A DNA stretch of 64,000 nt from Bradyrhizobium sp. CCBAU 53421. GTDB taxonomy: Bacteria; Pseudomonadota; Alphaproteobacteria; Rhizobiales; Xanthobacteraceae. The notes under the pieces are model-generated. The model ran no database searches. It was given only the letters and a program-made list of their open reading frames with translations, and was not told where the DNA came from. Position 1 is the stretch's first letter. Each line of letters opens with the position of its first letter. Shown piece by piece: positions 33,644 through 43,500 of this stretch. The translations under genes were made by a program, and so were the position numbers. The stretch covers positions 8,550,501-8,614,500 of the forward strand of contig NZ_CP030047.1 in NCBI RefSeq assembly GCF_015291625.1, written 5' to 3'.

Positions 33644-35070
33644 GCCTGACGGAATCGGGGCCGACGGGTTATAACATTACCGTCGATCCGGCTTCGCCGG
33701 CGGTGCCCGTCGATAGTCCTGAGATCGCCGAAATCATCGACCTCGTTACAGGAGAAGTGAGGGACGCAAAGGACCTGATTGGCTCGTTCAGGTACGACCA
33801 GCTCATTGCGGAGCGCGTCCGGATGCGCGAGAATCTTAAGCAGGAAAAGCCGACGCATATTTGCGCGTTATGCGGAACGCCAGTCTATATCGTAGCAAGT
33901 CTGCATAAGCGTTTCTTTTTCCGGCACATCCATGAAGACGGCTCATGCCGGGCGCAAACGCGCGACGGCCTGACCGAAGAGCAGATCCGCGCGCGCAAAT
34001 ATCATGGCCTGCGGGAAAGCGAAGCGCACAAGCGGATAAAGAGGCTGATTGAACGAAGCCTTCGCGCGGATACCGCGTTCTTTCCGGAAACCATTCAGAG
34101 CGAAGCGCGCTGGACTGATCAGCACGATTCAGGAGCGTGGCGACAGCCTGACGTTCAGGCTCGTTCTGCTGGGCGTACTTATGCCTTCGAAGCGCAGCTC
34201 TCCACGACATTTCTTGATGTCGTGGTAAGCCGCCGGCTGTTCTATCGCGAGCAGGGCGCAATGCTGGTTTGGGTTCTTGGCAGCTTCTCGCCGGACTACA
34301 GGCGAATGACGACCGACGATCTGCTGTTTTCCAACAATTCAAACGTGTTCGTTGTCGATGAGGAAACCGCGGCGATTTCCGAAGAACGCCATTGCTTTCA
34401 CCTGCGCTGTCATTTCCGGCGGCCGTTTCGCCTGGACGATTCTATCGGCGAATGCTGGGACGAAGCTATAGTCTCGATTCACGATCTGTTGGAAGACCTT
34501 AAGAACCAGAGGCTCTTTCACTTCGACTACGACGGAGAGATACGGCGCCTCAATGAGCAATCGCACCAGGCGCTGCGAGAAGAACTGATCTCATTCTGGC
34601 TTGCTGCGATGAATCCGCACTTTGATGGCACGCCGGAAAACGTGGAACGATGGCGGCAAATTCGCGCGCAGTACAGCGTAATTGGAATCGGGCTTCCGGA
34701 AAATCCGAGCGGCGATTCCAGCTTCCGGGCGATGATGCATGCTGTCTTGAGCGCGACATATGGGCGCCCGGTCGGATGGCAATTCAATCAGCTCATCCAG
34801 GTCGCGCACCAGCTTGCCCAGCTCCATACTGAACATTTGCTGGCGTTCGGGTATGCTCTCGAAAAATCCGGACACAAGTCCTTGCTTGAAAGCCAGGACG
34901 CGAGGGGAAAATGGGGGCGCAAGCGGCGGGAATTCAGGCCGCTCATTCAGGCGCGGGACGCGCGGTACATGCCGGATATGAAATGGTTGCCGGCGCTTTC
35001 ATTTGTGTTCCCGGAGGTTGGCGCGTCGGTCAAGGGCTTCCTAGAACGGCTTCCGGCCACGGCTGAATAA
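33640..35070 (+). CDS. CoiA-like / DUF6035-type putative nuclease
   Basis: 476-residue protein with a treble-clef-like zinc finger near residue 73 (ICALCGTPVYIVASLHKRFFFRHIHEDGSC), then a CoiA-type restriction-endonuclease-like core with WRQPDVQARSAGRTYAFEAQLS, where Asp and the EAQ triplet are the probable PD-(D/E)XK-variant residues, as in competence protein CoiA. The C-terminal 250 residues are unassigned. It starts with GTG, overlapping the stop of the XRE gene. CoiA-like and DUF6035 proteins are seen in defence islands, and the role here is unknown. The coupling to a regulator suggests tightly controlled expression. Confidence 0.75.
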   Translation: MSLTESGPTGYNITVDPASPAVPVDSPEIAEIIDLVTGEVRDAKDLIGSFRYDQLIAERVRMRENLKQEKPTHICALCGTPVYIVASLHKRFFFRHIHEDGSCRAQTRDGLTEEQIRARKYHGLRESEAHKRIKRLIERSLRADTAFFPETIQSEARWTDQHDSGAWRQPDVQARSAGRTYAFEAQLSTTFLDVVVSRRLFYREQGAMLVWVLGSFSPDYRRMTTDDLLFSNNSNVFVVDEETAAISEERHCFHLRCHFRRPFRLDDSIGECWDEAIVSIHDLLEDLKNQRLFHFDYDGEIRRLNEQSHQALREELISFWLAAMNPHFDGTPENVERWRQIRAQYSVIGIGLPENPSGDSSFRAMMHAVLSATYGRPVGWQFNQLIQVAHQLAQLHTEHLLAFGYALEKSGHKSLLESQDARGKWGRKRREFRPLIQARDARYMPDMKWLPALSFVFPEVGASVKGFLERLPATAE

Positions 35071-35134
35071 GAATCCCGTAAGGCCGCCGCAAGGTTCACA
35101 AGAATGAAGGTTAGGCTGGTTAGCGACCATTTTT

Positions 35135-35596
35135 GTGGACGTTACCGCCATGCCAAAAGGCGCGAAAGGGAAGCCTGGCCTTACGCTGCCGGCGGTAAGG
35201 CCGGGCAACTGGCGAGGGGAACTCCTCGGGGGCTGCACGGTGAATTTCGGGCAGGTCGTTCAGCCTGGACCGCCGCGACAATCCGTCGAATTCAGCTACA
35301 TGATCATGCCGGCCGCCCTCACGATGCCGGAGGCGCGTTTTACGTGGCCTGGCGTCATCATGATCATGGCTCCGACGCCGATGAAGACGGAATTTCCGGA
35401 AGCGGGCCGTCTTTTCAAGAGCGAAGGCGTGCCCTCGCTTACGCTCTCGCTTGATGTCACGCGGGGTCAGTTCTCCGACATGCTGAGGCTGCTGGAAGCG
35501 AACCGGCTGAAGGACTTTCACTTCACTCTTGCGGACCGGGCGGATGGCTCATGGCCGGTCCATAGCTGGGGCATCGTCTGCCGGACGGGGGACTGA
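35135..35596 (+). CDS. Hypothetical protein downstream of the CoiA-like gene
   Basis: 153 codons of unknown function. MPKGAKGKPGLTLPAVRPGNWRGELLGG opens the product; VEFSYMIMPAALTMPEARFTWPGVIMIMAP and TLSLDVTRGQFSDMLRLLEANRLKDFHFTLADRADGSWPVHSWGIVCRTGD follow, and these look like a folded beta-rich domain. No signal or membrane helix is evident. The start could be the GTG at 35135 or the ATG at 35150. It lies 65 bases after the CoiA-like gene on the same strand and converges with the Hsp70-like gene. The 35597-35658 gap has CAACTCC/GGAGTTG complementary arms that may end both transcripts. Confidence 0.6.
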   Translation: MDVTAMPKGAKGKPGLTLPAVRPGNWRGELLGGCTVNFGQVVQPGPPRQSVEFSYMIMPAALTMPEARFTWPGVIMIMAPTPMKTEFPEAGRLFKSEGVPSLTLSLDVTRGQFSDMLRLLEANRLKDFHFTLADRADGSWPVHSWGIVCRTGD

Positions 35597-35658
35597 AAGG
35601 CAGACGCGCGTCAACTCCATTGCCTTAAGATGCGAAGGAGTTGCCCGCTCGCTGCGCG

Positions 35659-37131
35659 TCAGTCGTAAACATCCTTGCTGTCGACATAGTCCACCCAGTC
35701 TCGCGGCCTCCATGCCTTTGGCGGCTCGGCTTCCTTGAACCGGCTCGGGAGGCGGATTTCAGGCCCTTCGCCGAACGGGATGGACAAGCCGTAGCTGATC
35801 GCAAAACGCGTAAAGTCGTCGCCGTCCCTGAGCGCTAAATCCTTGGGACGCTGCACATTCAGTATCTTGTAAGGAGGAATTCCCGAGCGGTCGTGCTGAA
35901 ACTCGGTGTAGGTGGAGCCGATTGTCGAACTATACCATTCCGATTTCGAGCCGCCGCCCCCCAGGAAAACCACTAATGGCTTCATCCGATGCAGGGGAAG
36001 CCGCCCGATAAACTTGCGCTCGTAGTCAGAATTCTGGATCGCATCGACCTGCCAGTCTCGCCCATCCTTTTTCTTGGCCGTTATGATAATGGTGCCAACG
36101 AGGCAGCGGATCCGGTTCTCATAGTCATCCCGGACTTCTCCCGCGCATTCCTTGAAAAGCATTTCCAGCACCGCGGCATCGAAGTCGCTCCGCTTGTCCG
36201 GGTTGATCGCGGCCCCGATCGCAGAGATGCCGAGCGCCTCCACTTTTCCGGAGTAGAAGTTGATCCGCCTTTCGCCGTCGTAGTTCACATAGTTGAAAGC
36301 GACGCCGTCGATCGTGCCGCCGCCAATATCGAAATAAACGTAGATGCCGGGAACGGCTTCGCGGGACATCACAAACGACTGTACGGCTGCCGCAATCTCC
36401 GGCACCGCGTGAAAATCCGCGACCTCGCGCTCAAGCCTCGCGAAGGCTGCGCTATACTCATCCAAGGCCGCCCTCAGCGTGCCGGGAATCTTGGCGTCCT
36501 TGACCCAAAGCCACGCAACGCCGAGCACTTCCTCAAACGTCGCGAGTGCATCTGAGTCGTAATGCTCCACTGGAACGCCGACATTTGCGGACCAGATGGG
36601 CGTCCGGTTTTTGAGCCTGTCCGACTCATTCAGGCCCATCCATCGTTGGCTGCACGCAATGACGGACGCAAGGAACCATGCGGCCAGCGCCTTCACCGTC
36701 GCGGGCCCGTTGAGCTTGATGCCGGCAAGCTCGGTCAGGTCATCTGTGATCGGCGTGCCTGCCAGCCTCATTTTGAGGTAGGTGACCTCAACCGAATTCG
36801 GCGGTCTTACAGAGCCGTCGCGCAAGGAAAGGCGCCCATCCTGAGAGATGACGACAACTGACGGCAGCAAAGCGCTTTTTAGACCTTGGCCGATAGCGAT
36901 GACACCGGATTCTTCCGTTCCAAGGTCGCGATAGCACACCTTGGTGAAGCTCGTTCCGAAATCGATGCCAAGATTGAGCGTCACGACGCGGGGCGCGGCG
37001 CCGCGGGCGATTCCCGGCTCGACGCGATCTGCGGGCCGGACATTCGCTACGGGCGCAATCGGAGCACCGGGCGCATGCCGATTCCCAAAAAGGCGGTCCC
37101 TTAGTTCTTGTATTTTATCGCGCCAACTCAT
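35659..37131 (-). CDS. Hsp70/actin-fold ATPase-like protein
   Basis: 490-residue protein with the sugar kinase/Hsp70/actin ATPase fold. Phosphate-1 motif LNLGIDFGTSFTKVCYRD (about residue 53), phosphate-2 motif IYVYFDIGGGTIDGVAFN (about 262), and adenosine motif KPLVVFLGGGGSKSEWY (about 385). No DnaK-type substrate-binding domain follows, so it is not a general chaperone. The N-terminal 45 residues are basic and Pro-rich. Its start overlaps the stop of the RapA-like helicase gene (TGATG at 37129-37133), a strong sign that the two act together. Hsp70-like ATPases paired with SNF2-type helicases occur in defence islands; no defined system is recognised. Confidence 0.82.
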   Translation of the reverse strand: MSWRDKIQELRDRLFGNRHAPGAPIAPVANVRPADRVEPGIARGAAPRVVTLNLGIDFGTSFTKVCYRDLGTEESGVIAIGQGLKSALLPSVVVISQDGRLSLRDGSVRPPNSVEVTYLKMRLAGTPITDDLTELAGIKLNGPATVKALAAWFLASVIACSQRWMGLNESDRLKNRTPIWSANVGVPVEHYDSDALATFEEVLGVAWLWVKDAKIPGTLRAALDEYSAAFARLEREVADFHAVPEIAAAVQSFVMSREAVPGIYVYFDIGGGTIDGVAFNYVNYDGERRINFYSGKVEALGISAIGAAINPDKRSDFDAAVLEMLFKECAGEVRDDYENRIRCLVGTIIITAKKKDGRDWQVDAIQNSDYERKFIGRLPLHRMKPLVVFLGGGGSKSEWYSSTIGSTYTEFQHDRSGIPPYKILNVQRPKDLALRDGDDFTRFAISYGLSIPFGEGPEIRLPSRFKEAEPPKAWRPRDWVDYVDSKDVYD

Positions 37132-40100
37132 CAGCGTTCCGACACCCTAACAACGCCTGCGGCGAGCTGTATCATTGTGGGATCGACCTGCTGCCGTTTG
37201 ACTATGCGCTCCAGCTTGGTCCTGAGCTGCTCCTCTTCTTTCCTTATGAGGCCCTCGGTCATCGCCACCGGCCGAAGATTGCCCTCCCTGCGGAACTTCT
37301 CGATACGGGCGCGGAAACCTTCCAAGCGGCGCCTAGCGAGTTTTTCGGCGCTTACTTTTTGCTGATCGCAGCGCACCTTGTTTTCAGCTTCAAAATCGGC
37401 AAGCCGCTCGCCGAACGCGTTGCCCAAGGATTCTTCGCAACGAAACGCGGCTTCGCAGATTTTGCCGATGCCTGGCAGCACATTGACCGCGTTGGGCAGC
37501 GCTTCGCCGAACGCTGAAGCGGCCGTCACCAACGCTTCGGAGTCGGCAGCGTTCAGCAATTCGCCTGTCGCAAGATTTGAGGCCCGGAAGGACAGCAGCT
37601 GGTCTGATTTGAGACCAACAAACGACCATCGGTGCGCGCTGAACACATAATCGCCAACCGGCACCTTGGCGTCTGCCTGGCTCATCGCAATCGCAGCGAC
37701 AGGGTGCAACTGGTGATGTTCATCACGGTAGCGCGCGCGAATCCACTGTACGAGCGGATGGCTCGGTTCGATGAATTCCGCGTCGGGAGAGACATCCTCG
37801 GTCTTGCGCGGATCGAAGACGCAGAAGACCGGCCTGCTGCTCCGGTGCAGCGTCGTCGGCGTCGAGGGGCGCGTTTCGGCTATAAAGTATCCGAGCGATG
37901 TTCGGGCCTCGTCTGACAGAACGATTCGCGCGGCAAAATCAACCTCGCCCGTTTGCTCGATCTTGGTTCCGGGATAGTTTCGGGCGAAGAAATCGTCCAC
38001 GAGTGCGCGTAGCTCGAAAGCGCTGAGCCAGCGGCCCTTTTGGCGGCTGTCCCTCACATGGTCGAGGATATAATCCGAGAACCCGACAAGGTTGACGGCT
38101 TCCTCCTCAAGTCTCTGACGTTCCTTTTGAGTATTCCGGATCGCAAGCTCGGCCTGGACCGATTTGCGCTCGCGCTCTTCTTCGGTCAGGTTCGGATTGA
38201 GCAGACCGACGAGCAGCTGCTCGGTGACTTCGCCCAGAATGTCTTCAAGGTCGCCGATGCTTTCCCTGAAGACATTGATGCGCTCATAAAGGCGCATCAA
38301 AATTCTGTCCTCGATCGTGTTCTCGACCGCAAGGTTGATGATCGAGATGCGCTCCGCCTTTTGGCCCAGGCGGTCAAGCCTGCCGATCCGCTGCTCGACC
38401 CGCATGGGGTTCCAGGGAAGATCGTAATTGACAAGGAAGCGGCAGAACTGAAGGTCGATACCCTCGCTGCCGACTTCCGACGACAAGAGAACAGAAGGTC
38501 CGTCGGCGCGCGCGAATGACGCGATGATATTGTCCTTCTCCGCTCCCATGTCGCCCATGATGAGCGCGGCATTGACGCCGTCCGCCTTGAGCCGGCGCGC
38601 AAGGTATTTGAGCGTGCCGCGATAGAACGCGAACACGACAAATTTTTCCCTCGGGTTCTTCCGCAGCTCGGCGGCCAAAAACTCCTTGAGCGCGCGGTAC
38701 TTGTTGTCGCCCTCCTCAAGGCTCTTGAGGTCATATGTGCAATCAAGCGCGGCATTACCCGCACCCTCATCGGCCGCATCGCCGTCGCGTTCCTCCGTCT
38801 CAGAACCGGCTTCCGGCAGAAGCTCGCGGGAAACGCCGAAATCTTCCCAGAGCAGATCTTCGATCAAGCCCTTCTCGCGCCAGCTTTCGAGCGCGCCGAC
38901 AATCGAGCTCGCCATTTGACGCTGGCGGGCGATCAGAGAGAAGAGAGAAACGCCGCTTCTGCCGACGGCTTCCTGCCAAATGCGATTGGTGACATGCTGA
39001 TAGAGCGACGATTCCTCGGGGCTGAACCGGATGTGAAGCGTCTGAGGCCGGCGCTCGACGCGTTTTTCGAGGACCTCGCGCTTCCTGCTTCGCGTCATGT
39101 ACTGAGACAGGAGCGAGCGGCTCTCAAGCAGACGCAGAACTTCGATTCGCTTTTCGGAATCAGGAAAGCCTTCCGAGAGATGCTCCTTGATTCGCGCGAG
39201 AATAGCGTCGCTTTTGAAGTAGTCGGACCTCTCCGCGTCCGCGAGAGCCGCGAGCGCGCCCTGAACATTGACGGGCTCCTGCCACAGCGCCCTTTGCGCC
39301 CGGACGATGCTGGAATTGGCCGCCAGCATGTCCTGGAAGAGCGACGAATCGTAGAACTGGTCGGGATCAACGAGCCGCAGAAGCTGGTAGAGGTTGTCGC
39401 TGTTGAGCTGAATTGGGGTTGCGGTCAGCATCACCAGATGATGCGCAGCCTCGCTGAGGAGCCTGCCCAACCGGTTGTTTCCGGTGGACGGATTGCGAAG
39501 GTAGTGGGCTTCATCGATGATGACATGATCGAAGAGAGCGAAATCTTCGGTTGCCGTATTCTCGTCCAGAAGACGCGCAAAGCGCGCCCTGACGCCGGTG
39601 GCGCTCTCGTTCTCGTAATTGGCCGGGGGCCGAAGACCTTCGAGGCTCGTTATATAGACGAAGGAATCGGTCGTCCGATGCGCGGCGACATCCTTCATGC
39701 GCTCATAGAGATCGCGCGCCGAGACAATATCGCCGGAGATGTTGAATCGTTTGCGGAGGTCGCCTCGCCATTTTTCCCGCAACATGGCTGGGCAAACGAT
39801 CAAAAGCCGGCGCGCCGACTGACGCGCCTGGATTTCTTTCCAGATATAGGTTGCCTCGATTGTCTTGCCGAGACCAACTTCATCGGCGATCAGCATGCGG
39901 CCGACAGGCGATTCGATGAAGCGCATGACGGGCTTGAATTGGTGGGGATGAAAGTCCGTATTGCTGGCTTCCATCGAGTAGAAGATGTTGGTCAGCTCGC
40001 CCTTGATCTTCTCGAACGTCAGGACGCGGCGCAGATCGCTTGGGCCACCGAACACGGCATTCTCAAGCAGCTCGAAGATCTCTTTCTGCTCGCCGACGGG

Positions 40101-40295
40101 CTCCAGCAGGTCATATCGCTTGAACTGCTTCTCATTGGGACCGAAATCGATCTCCACCATGAGAAAGCTGCCGGCCCGCTTCGTGCGTCCGGTGGTGGCG
40201 CCCTGCCGTCCTGGATTGTCGCGCAGACGAACTTTGGTCCCGGCAATCTCAGGATTCCAGCCGGGATCGCTTGCTGCCGCGATGGCTTCCGTCAT
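37131..40295 (-). CDS. RapA/SNF2-like SF2 helicase
   Basis: 1054-residue SNF2-type translocase. Motif I MLIADEVGLGKTIEATYIW, motif II DHVIIDEAHYLRN, motif III LTATPIQLNSDN, motif V SEVGSEGIDLQFC, and motif VI VEQRIGRLDRLGQ. The RapA-like spacing with a long helical C-terminal extension (about 650-1054) resembles DISARM DrmD-type and related defence helicases. An in-frame TTG at 40361 would add 22 residues. I preferred the ATG at 40295 (MTEAIAAASDPGWNP) because a G-run lies just upstream. The adjacent Hsp70-like gene is translationally coupled. The divergent promoter region 40296-40529 is shared with the RecD-like gene. Confidence 0.88.
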   Translation of the reverse strand: MTEAIAAASDPGWNPEIAGTKVRLRDNPGRQGATTGRTKRAGSFLMVEIDFGPNEKQFKRYDLLEPVGEQKEIFELLENAVFGGPSDLRRVLTFEKIKGELTNIFYSMEASNTDFHPHQFKPVMRFIESPVGRMLIADEVGLGKTIEATYIWKEIQARQSARRLLIVCPAMLREKWRGDLRKRFNISGDIVSARDLYERMKDVAAHRTTDSFVYITSLEGLRPPANYENESATGVRARFARLLDENTATEDFALFDHVIIDEAHYLRNPSTGNNRLGRLLSEAAHHLVMLTATPIQLNSDNLYQLLRLVDPDQFYDSSLFQDMLAANSSIVRAQRALWQEPVNVQGALAALADAERSDYFKSDAILARIKEHLSEGFPDSEKRIEVLRLLESRSLLSQYMTRSRKREVLEKRVERRPQTLHIRFSPEESSLYQHVTNRIWQEAVGRSGVSLFSLIARQRQMASSIVGALESWREKGLIEDLLWEDFGVSRELLPEAGSETEERDGDAADEGAGNAALDCTYDLKSLEEGDNKYRALKEFLAAELRKNPREKFVVFAFYRGTLKYLARRLKADGVNAALIMGDMGAEKDNIIASFARADGPSVLLSSEVGSEGIDLQFCRFLVNYDLPWNPMRVEQRIGRLDRLGQKAERISIINLAVENTIEDRILMRLYERINVFRESIGDLEDILGEVTEQLLVGLLNPNLTEEERERKSVQAELAIRNTQKERQRLEEEAVNLVGFSDYILDHVRDSRQKGRWLSAFELRALVDDFFARNYPGTKIEQTGEVDFAARIVLSDEARTSLGYFIAETRPSTPTTLHRSSRPVFCVFDPRKTEDVSPDAEFIEPSHPLVQWIRARYRDEHHQLHPVAAIAMSQADAKVPVGDYVFSAHRWSFVGLKSDQLLSFRASNLATGELLNAADSEALVTAASAFGEALPNAVNVLPGIGKICEAAFRCEESLGNAFGERLADFEAENKVRCDQQKVSAEKLARRRLEGFRARIEKFRREGNLRPVAMTEGLIRKEEEQLRTKLERIVKRQQVDPTMIQLAAGVVRVSER

Positions 40296-40529
40296 GCCCC
40301 CCGCCAAGAATTTCTCAGTATCAAATAATGGACATTTACGATGATAAGCGGGTGTTTTCAAGGAATTGCGGTTTAAGGCCGGCGCGGCAGCCGAATCCCA
40401 TGGTTACGGAAATATGCATTCGCGACCGCAACATGAGGCGAGCTATCGCAATACGACGGATTGATACTAGCTTCTCCTTCACGCCTGCCCGACAATGCTC
40501 AAGGGAGTCTAAGGGGGCTGCGGAAGCGA

Positions 40530-43500
40530 ATGAGCTCGGGCGCTATTCAACATCTCAATCTGCGGGTTGCCTGGCACGACAACCGGTGGAACGGTCGGGT
40601 CTGCCTGGCTCCGTCAAAGAATGCCTACTGTATTGATCTTGACCGCATCCGCGCGGCAAGGGACGACGCGGCGGAAGACGCGCTCGCGGGCAAGGAGTTT
40701 TCGGAGCTGGAGGAGGGCCAGTTTCCGCCCTGCCAGGCCGAGTCAGGCGGGTTCATGAACGACAAGCCATGGTGGCGGGCCTTCAATCATCCCTACCAGA
40801 ACATCAAGGAGGCACAGAAAACGCACGGCAAGCTTGTCCGGACCGTCGTCAAGGTGCCGCCTTACTCGACCTTCGCCGTTCCGTTTTTCTGGATGCTTCA
40901 GAAACATCAGCAGGAGATCGAGGAGCGATTGCCTGCCTCATTGCCGCCGGGCGACCAGGCCCCGTTCCCGACCTCATGGGTTTTTTCGCGCGAGCGGCAG
41001 GAAGCCTTGTGCGAGCTGTTCTTCAACCGGATCGCGGCCAAGAAGTCGCTCGTGTTTTTTTACACGAAAAGCGGACATCCGCTCGAAGAGACCGTTAATC
41101 GCCTGGTTGTTGGCGTCGGCATGGTGGACCAGATTGGTGCACTGCAACACTACGACGCCGCCGAGGGGCCCCGCTATCCGCTTTGGGACCGTCTCCTCAC
41201 ACATTCGATCCGGCCGAACGGCGCGGACGGAATGCTTCTGCCGTATCACGATTACCTGGAGGACACAGGCGACTCCGACGAAAACCTGCGCCGGCGCGAA
41301 CTTCTCGAAGAGATCGCGGTCGTACCCGACCGCGGGCAAGTCAAATCCTTCTCCTATGTCGGAGAGCACGCCGCCAACGACGTGGCGCTTTCCACCTTGG
41401 TGCGGAGCCTCGAAGCGGTCCGGAAGGTGCGAGTTCACGGTGTGGCGCCTGGCCCCTGGGAGCGGCGCGAGGAATGGCTCAACCAGCAAATCCATGCCGT
41501 CTGGCAGGACCGAGGCGCGTTTCCAGGCGCAGGCGCAGCGCTCGAAGCGCTCGGAATGCGGCTCGGCACGAGCTTGATGCTGGAGCTGAGCGCCAGCGGC
41601 GACATTAAGCCGAAGGACAACCCCTGGCCGGTCATCGATGCGATCCTGCGCGGAAAGCGTCCGCCTCCGAAAAAAGCTTATAAAGGCGATGTTGAAGCGG
41701 TTGCGGCGACATGGAATGCGCTCACCGGTGAACGGCGCGCGCTGCTCCAGCTGCTGTCGCGATTTGAGCTCAGTCCCGCGCAGGCGCTGCGCTGGTTTAC
41801 TCCGGGCGAGCGCAGGAAGGCGACCCGCGGCCAGGTCGATGACGCAGCGATTCTCGCTAATCCCTACCGGATCGTGGAAGCCGATCTGGGCGATCTCAAC
41901 GAGCATCCTGTCGCGCTCGGCGCGATTGACCGCGGAATGTTGCCGGACGCGACAATTGCGGCGGAACACCCTGTTCCAAAGCCTTCCTTAGTCGAGTCAC
42001 CGCTCGACTGGCGGCGCGTGCGCGCCGCGTTCGTGACCGTTCTCCGCATCGCGGGCCAGCAGGGTGACGCGCTGCTCGCCGAAGACGAAGCGATCGAGGC
42101 GCTCGCTTCGCTCGACCTCAGCCATCCCCTGCAGGCATCGGCGGACTGGATCAAGGGCAATCTGAACAACATCGAGGGGGAGATCGCGCGTTTCGAACTC
42201 GCGCGTGATGCCCATTCTTCCCCGGTACAGTGTCTTCAGCTGACCGACGCCATGAAGAACGAGCAGCGCCTTTCCCGAATTTTGCAAAAGCGCGCGCAAG
42301 CCGCGATCGAAAGCCTGAAGGAGGACTGGTCCGCTCTTCTGCGCGAGAGCATCAGCGAGCAAGGGGTGAGCGTTAATTTCAAAGAGCCGCGCTATGCGGA
42401 CGCGCTCGCTGAGCAAAGCCGCATGCTCGAAACCATCACCACAAGAAAACTGAGCGTGCTAGTGGGCGGCGCGGGGACAGGAAAGACAACGGTTCTCGGC
42501 GCTTTAAAGAAATCAAAGGCCCTTTCCAAGCAAGGGATCCTGTTTCTCGCGCCGACCGGCAAGGCGCGCGTGCGCCTCGGGCAAAAAACCGGTGACGCTT
42601 CGATGACGGTCGCGCAGTTCTTGTACCAGCGCGACAGATATGACGCGCTGAGGCAACGCCCGTTGTTCGAGGGCGACCCGCCCTACGCGAAGGAAAAGAC
42701 CGTCGTCATCGACGAATGCTCGATGCTCACGATGGACGACCTGCTGGCCGTGCTGCTCGCGCTCGATCTCGCGCACGTGCAGCGCGTCATCCTTGTGGGC
42801 GATCCAAACCAGCTCCCGCCCATCGGCATGGGCCGCCCGTTCGCGGATTTGGTTGCATTCCTCGAGGAGGCTTCCGAAAAGCAACGCGAGGATGGCAAGG
42901 CGCTCGCGCGGCTGTCGGTCGAAGTGAGGACGAGTGCGGGCGCTCCCTCCGACAGCCTGCGGCTTGCATCCTGGTTCACGAGGGAGTCTCAACCGGTGGA
43001 TGCCGACAGGGTGCTGAGCGACCTTGAGGCCGGGGAAACGTTCAACGATCTGGAAGTCCATTACTGGAAAACCCCAAAAGATCTGCATCAGCAGTTATCC
43101 GGTCTGTTCCAGAAGCATTTGAATCTCGCCAGCGACAGCGATGTCGAAGGGTTTAACGTTGCGCTCGGGCTCACGGAACAAGGCTGGGTCCCTTTCGACG
43201 ATCACGACGGCGCGGAGAACTTCCAGCTCCTGTGCCCCGGCAAGAAGAATATTCACGGCGTGGCGGAGCTGAACCGATGGATTCAGCGCCGCTTTAGAGC
43301 TTCGCAACTGAAGACCGCGCGGCAGCCGTGGGGACTGAGTCTCGGCGATGAGGAGATCGTATGGGGCGACAAGGTCATTCTGACGCGCAACGGCAGGCGC
43401 AACGGATGGAACGGCAAAGATAAGCAGAAGGTCGAGGAATATCTCGCCAACGGCGAAATCGGCGTCGCGGCCAGTGGGAGTGGAGCCGCCAAGAATAAGG

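Noticed and set aside
35659..37131. DnaK chaperone
   Set aside because: It has the ATPase fold motifs but no DnaK substrate-binding domain, and sits coupled to a helicase rather than grpE/dnaJ.
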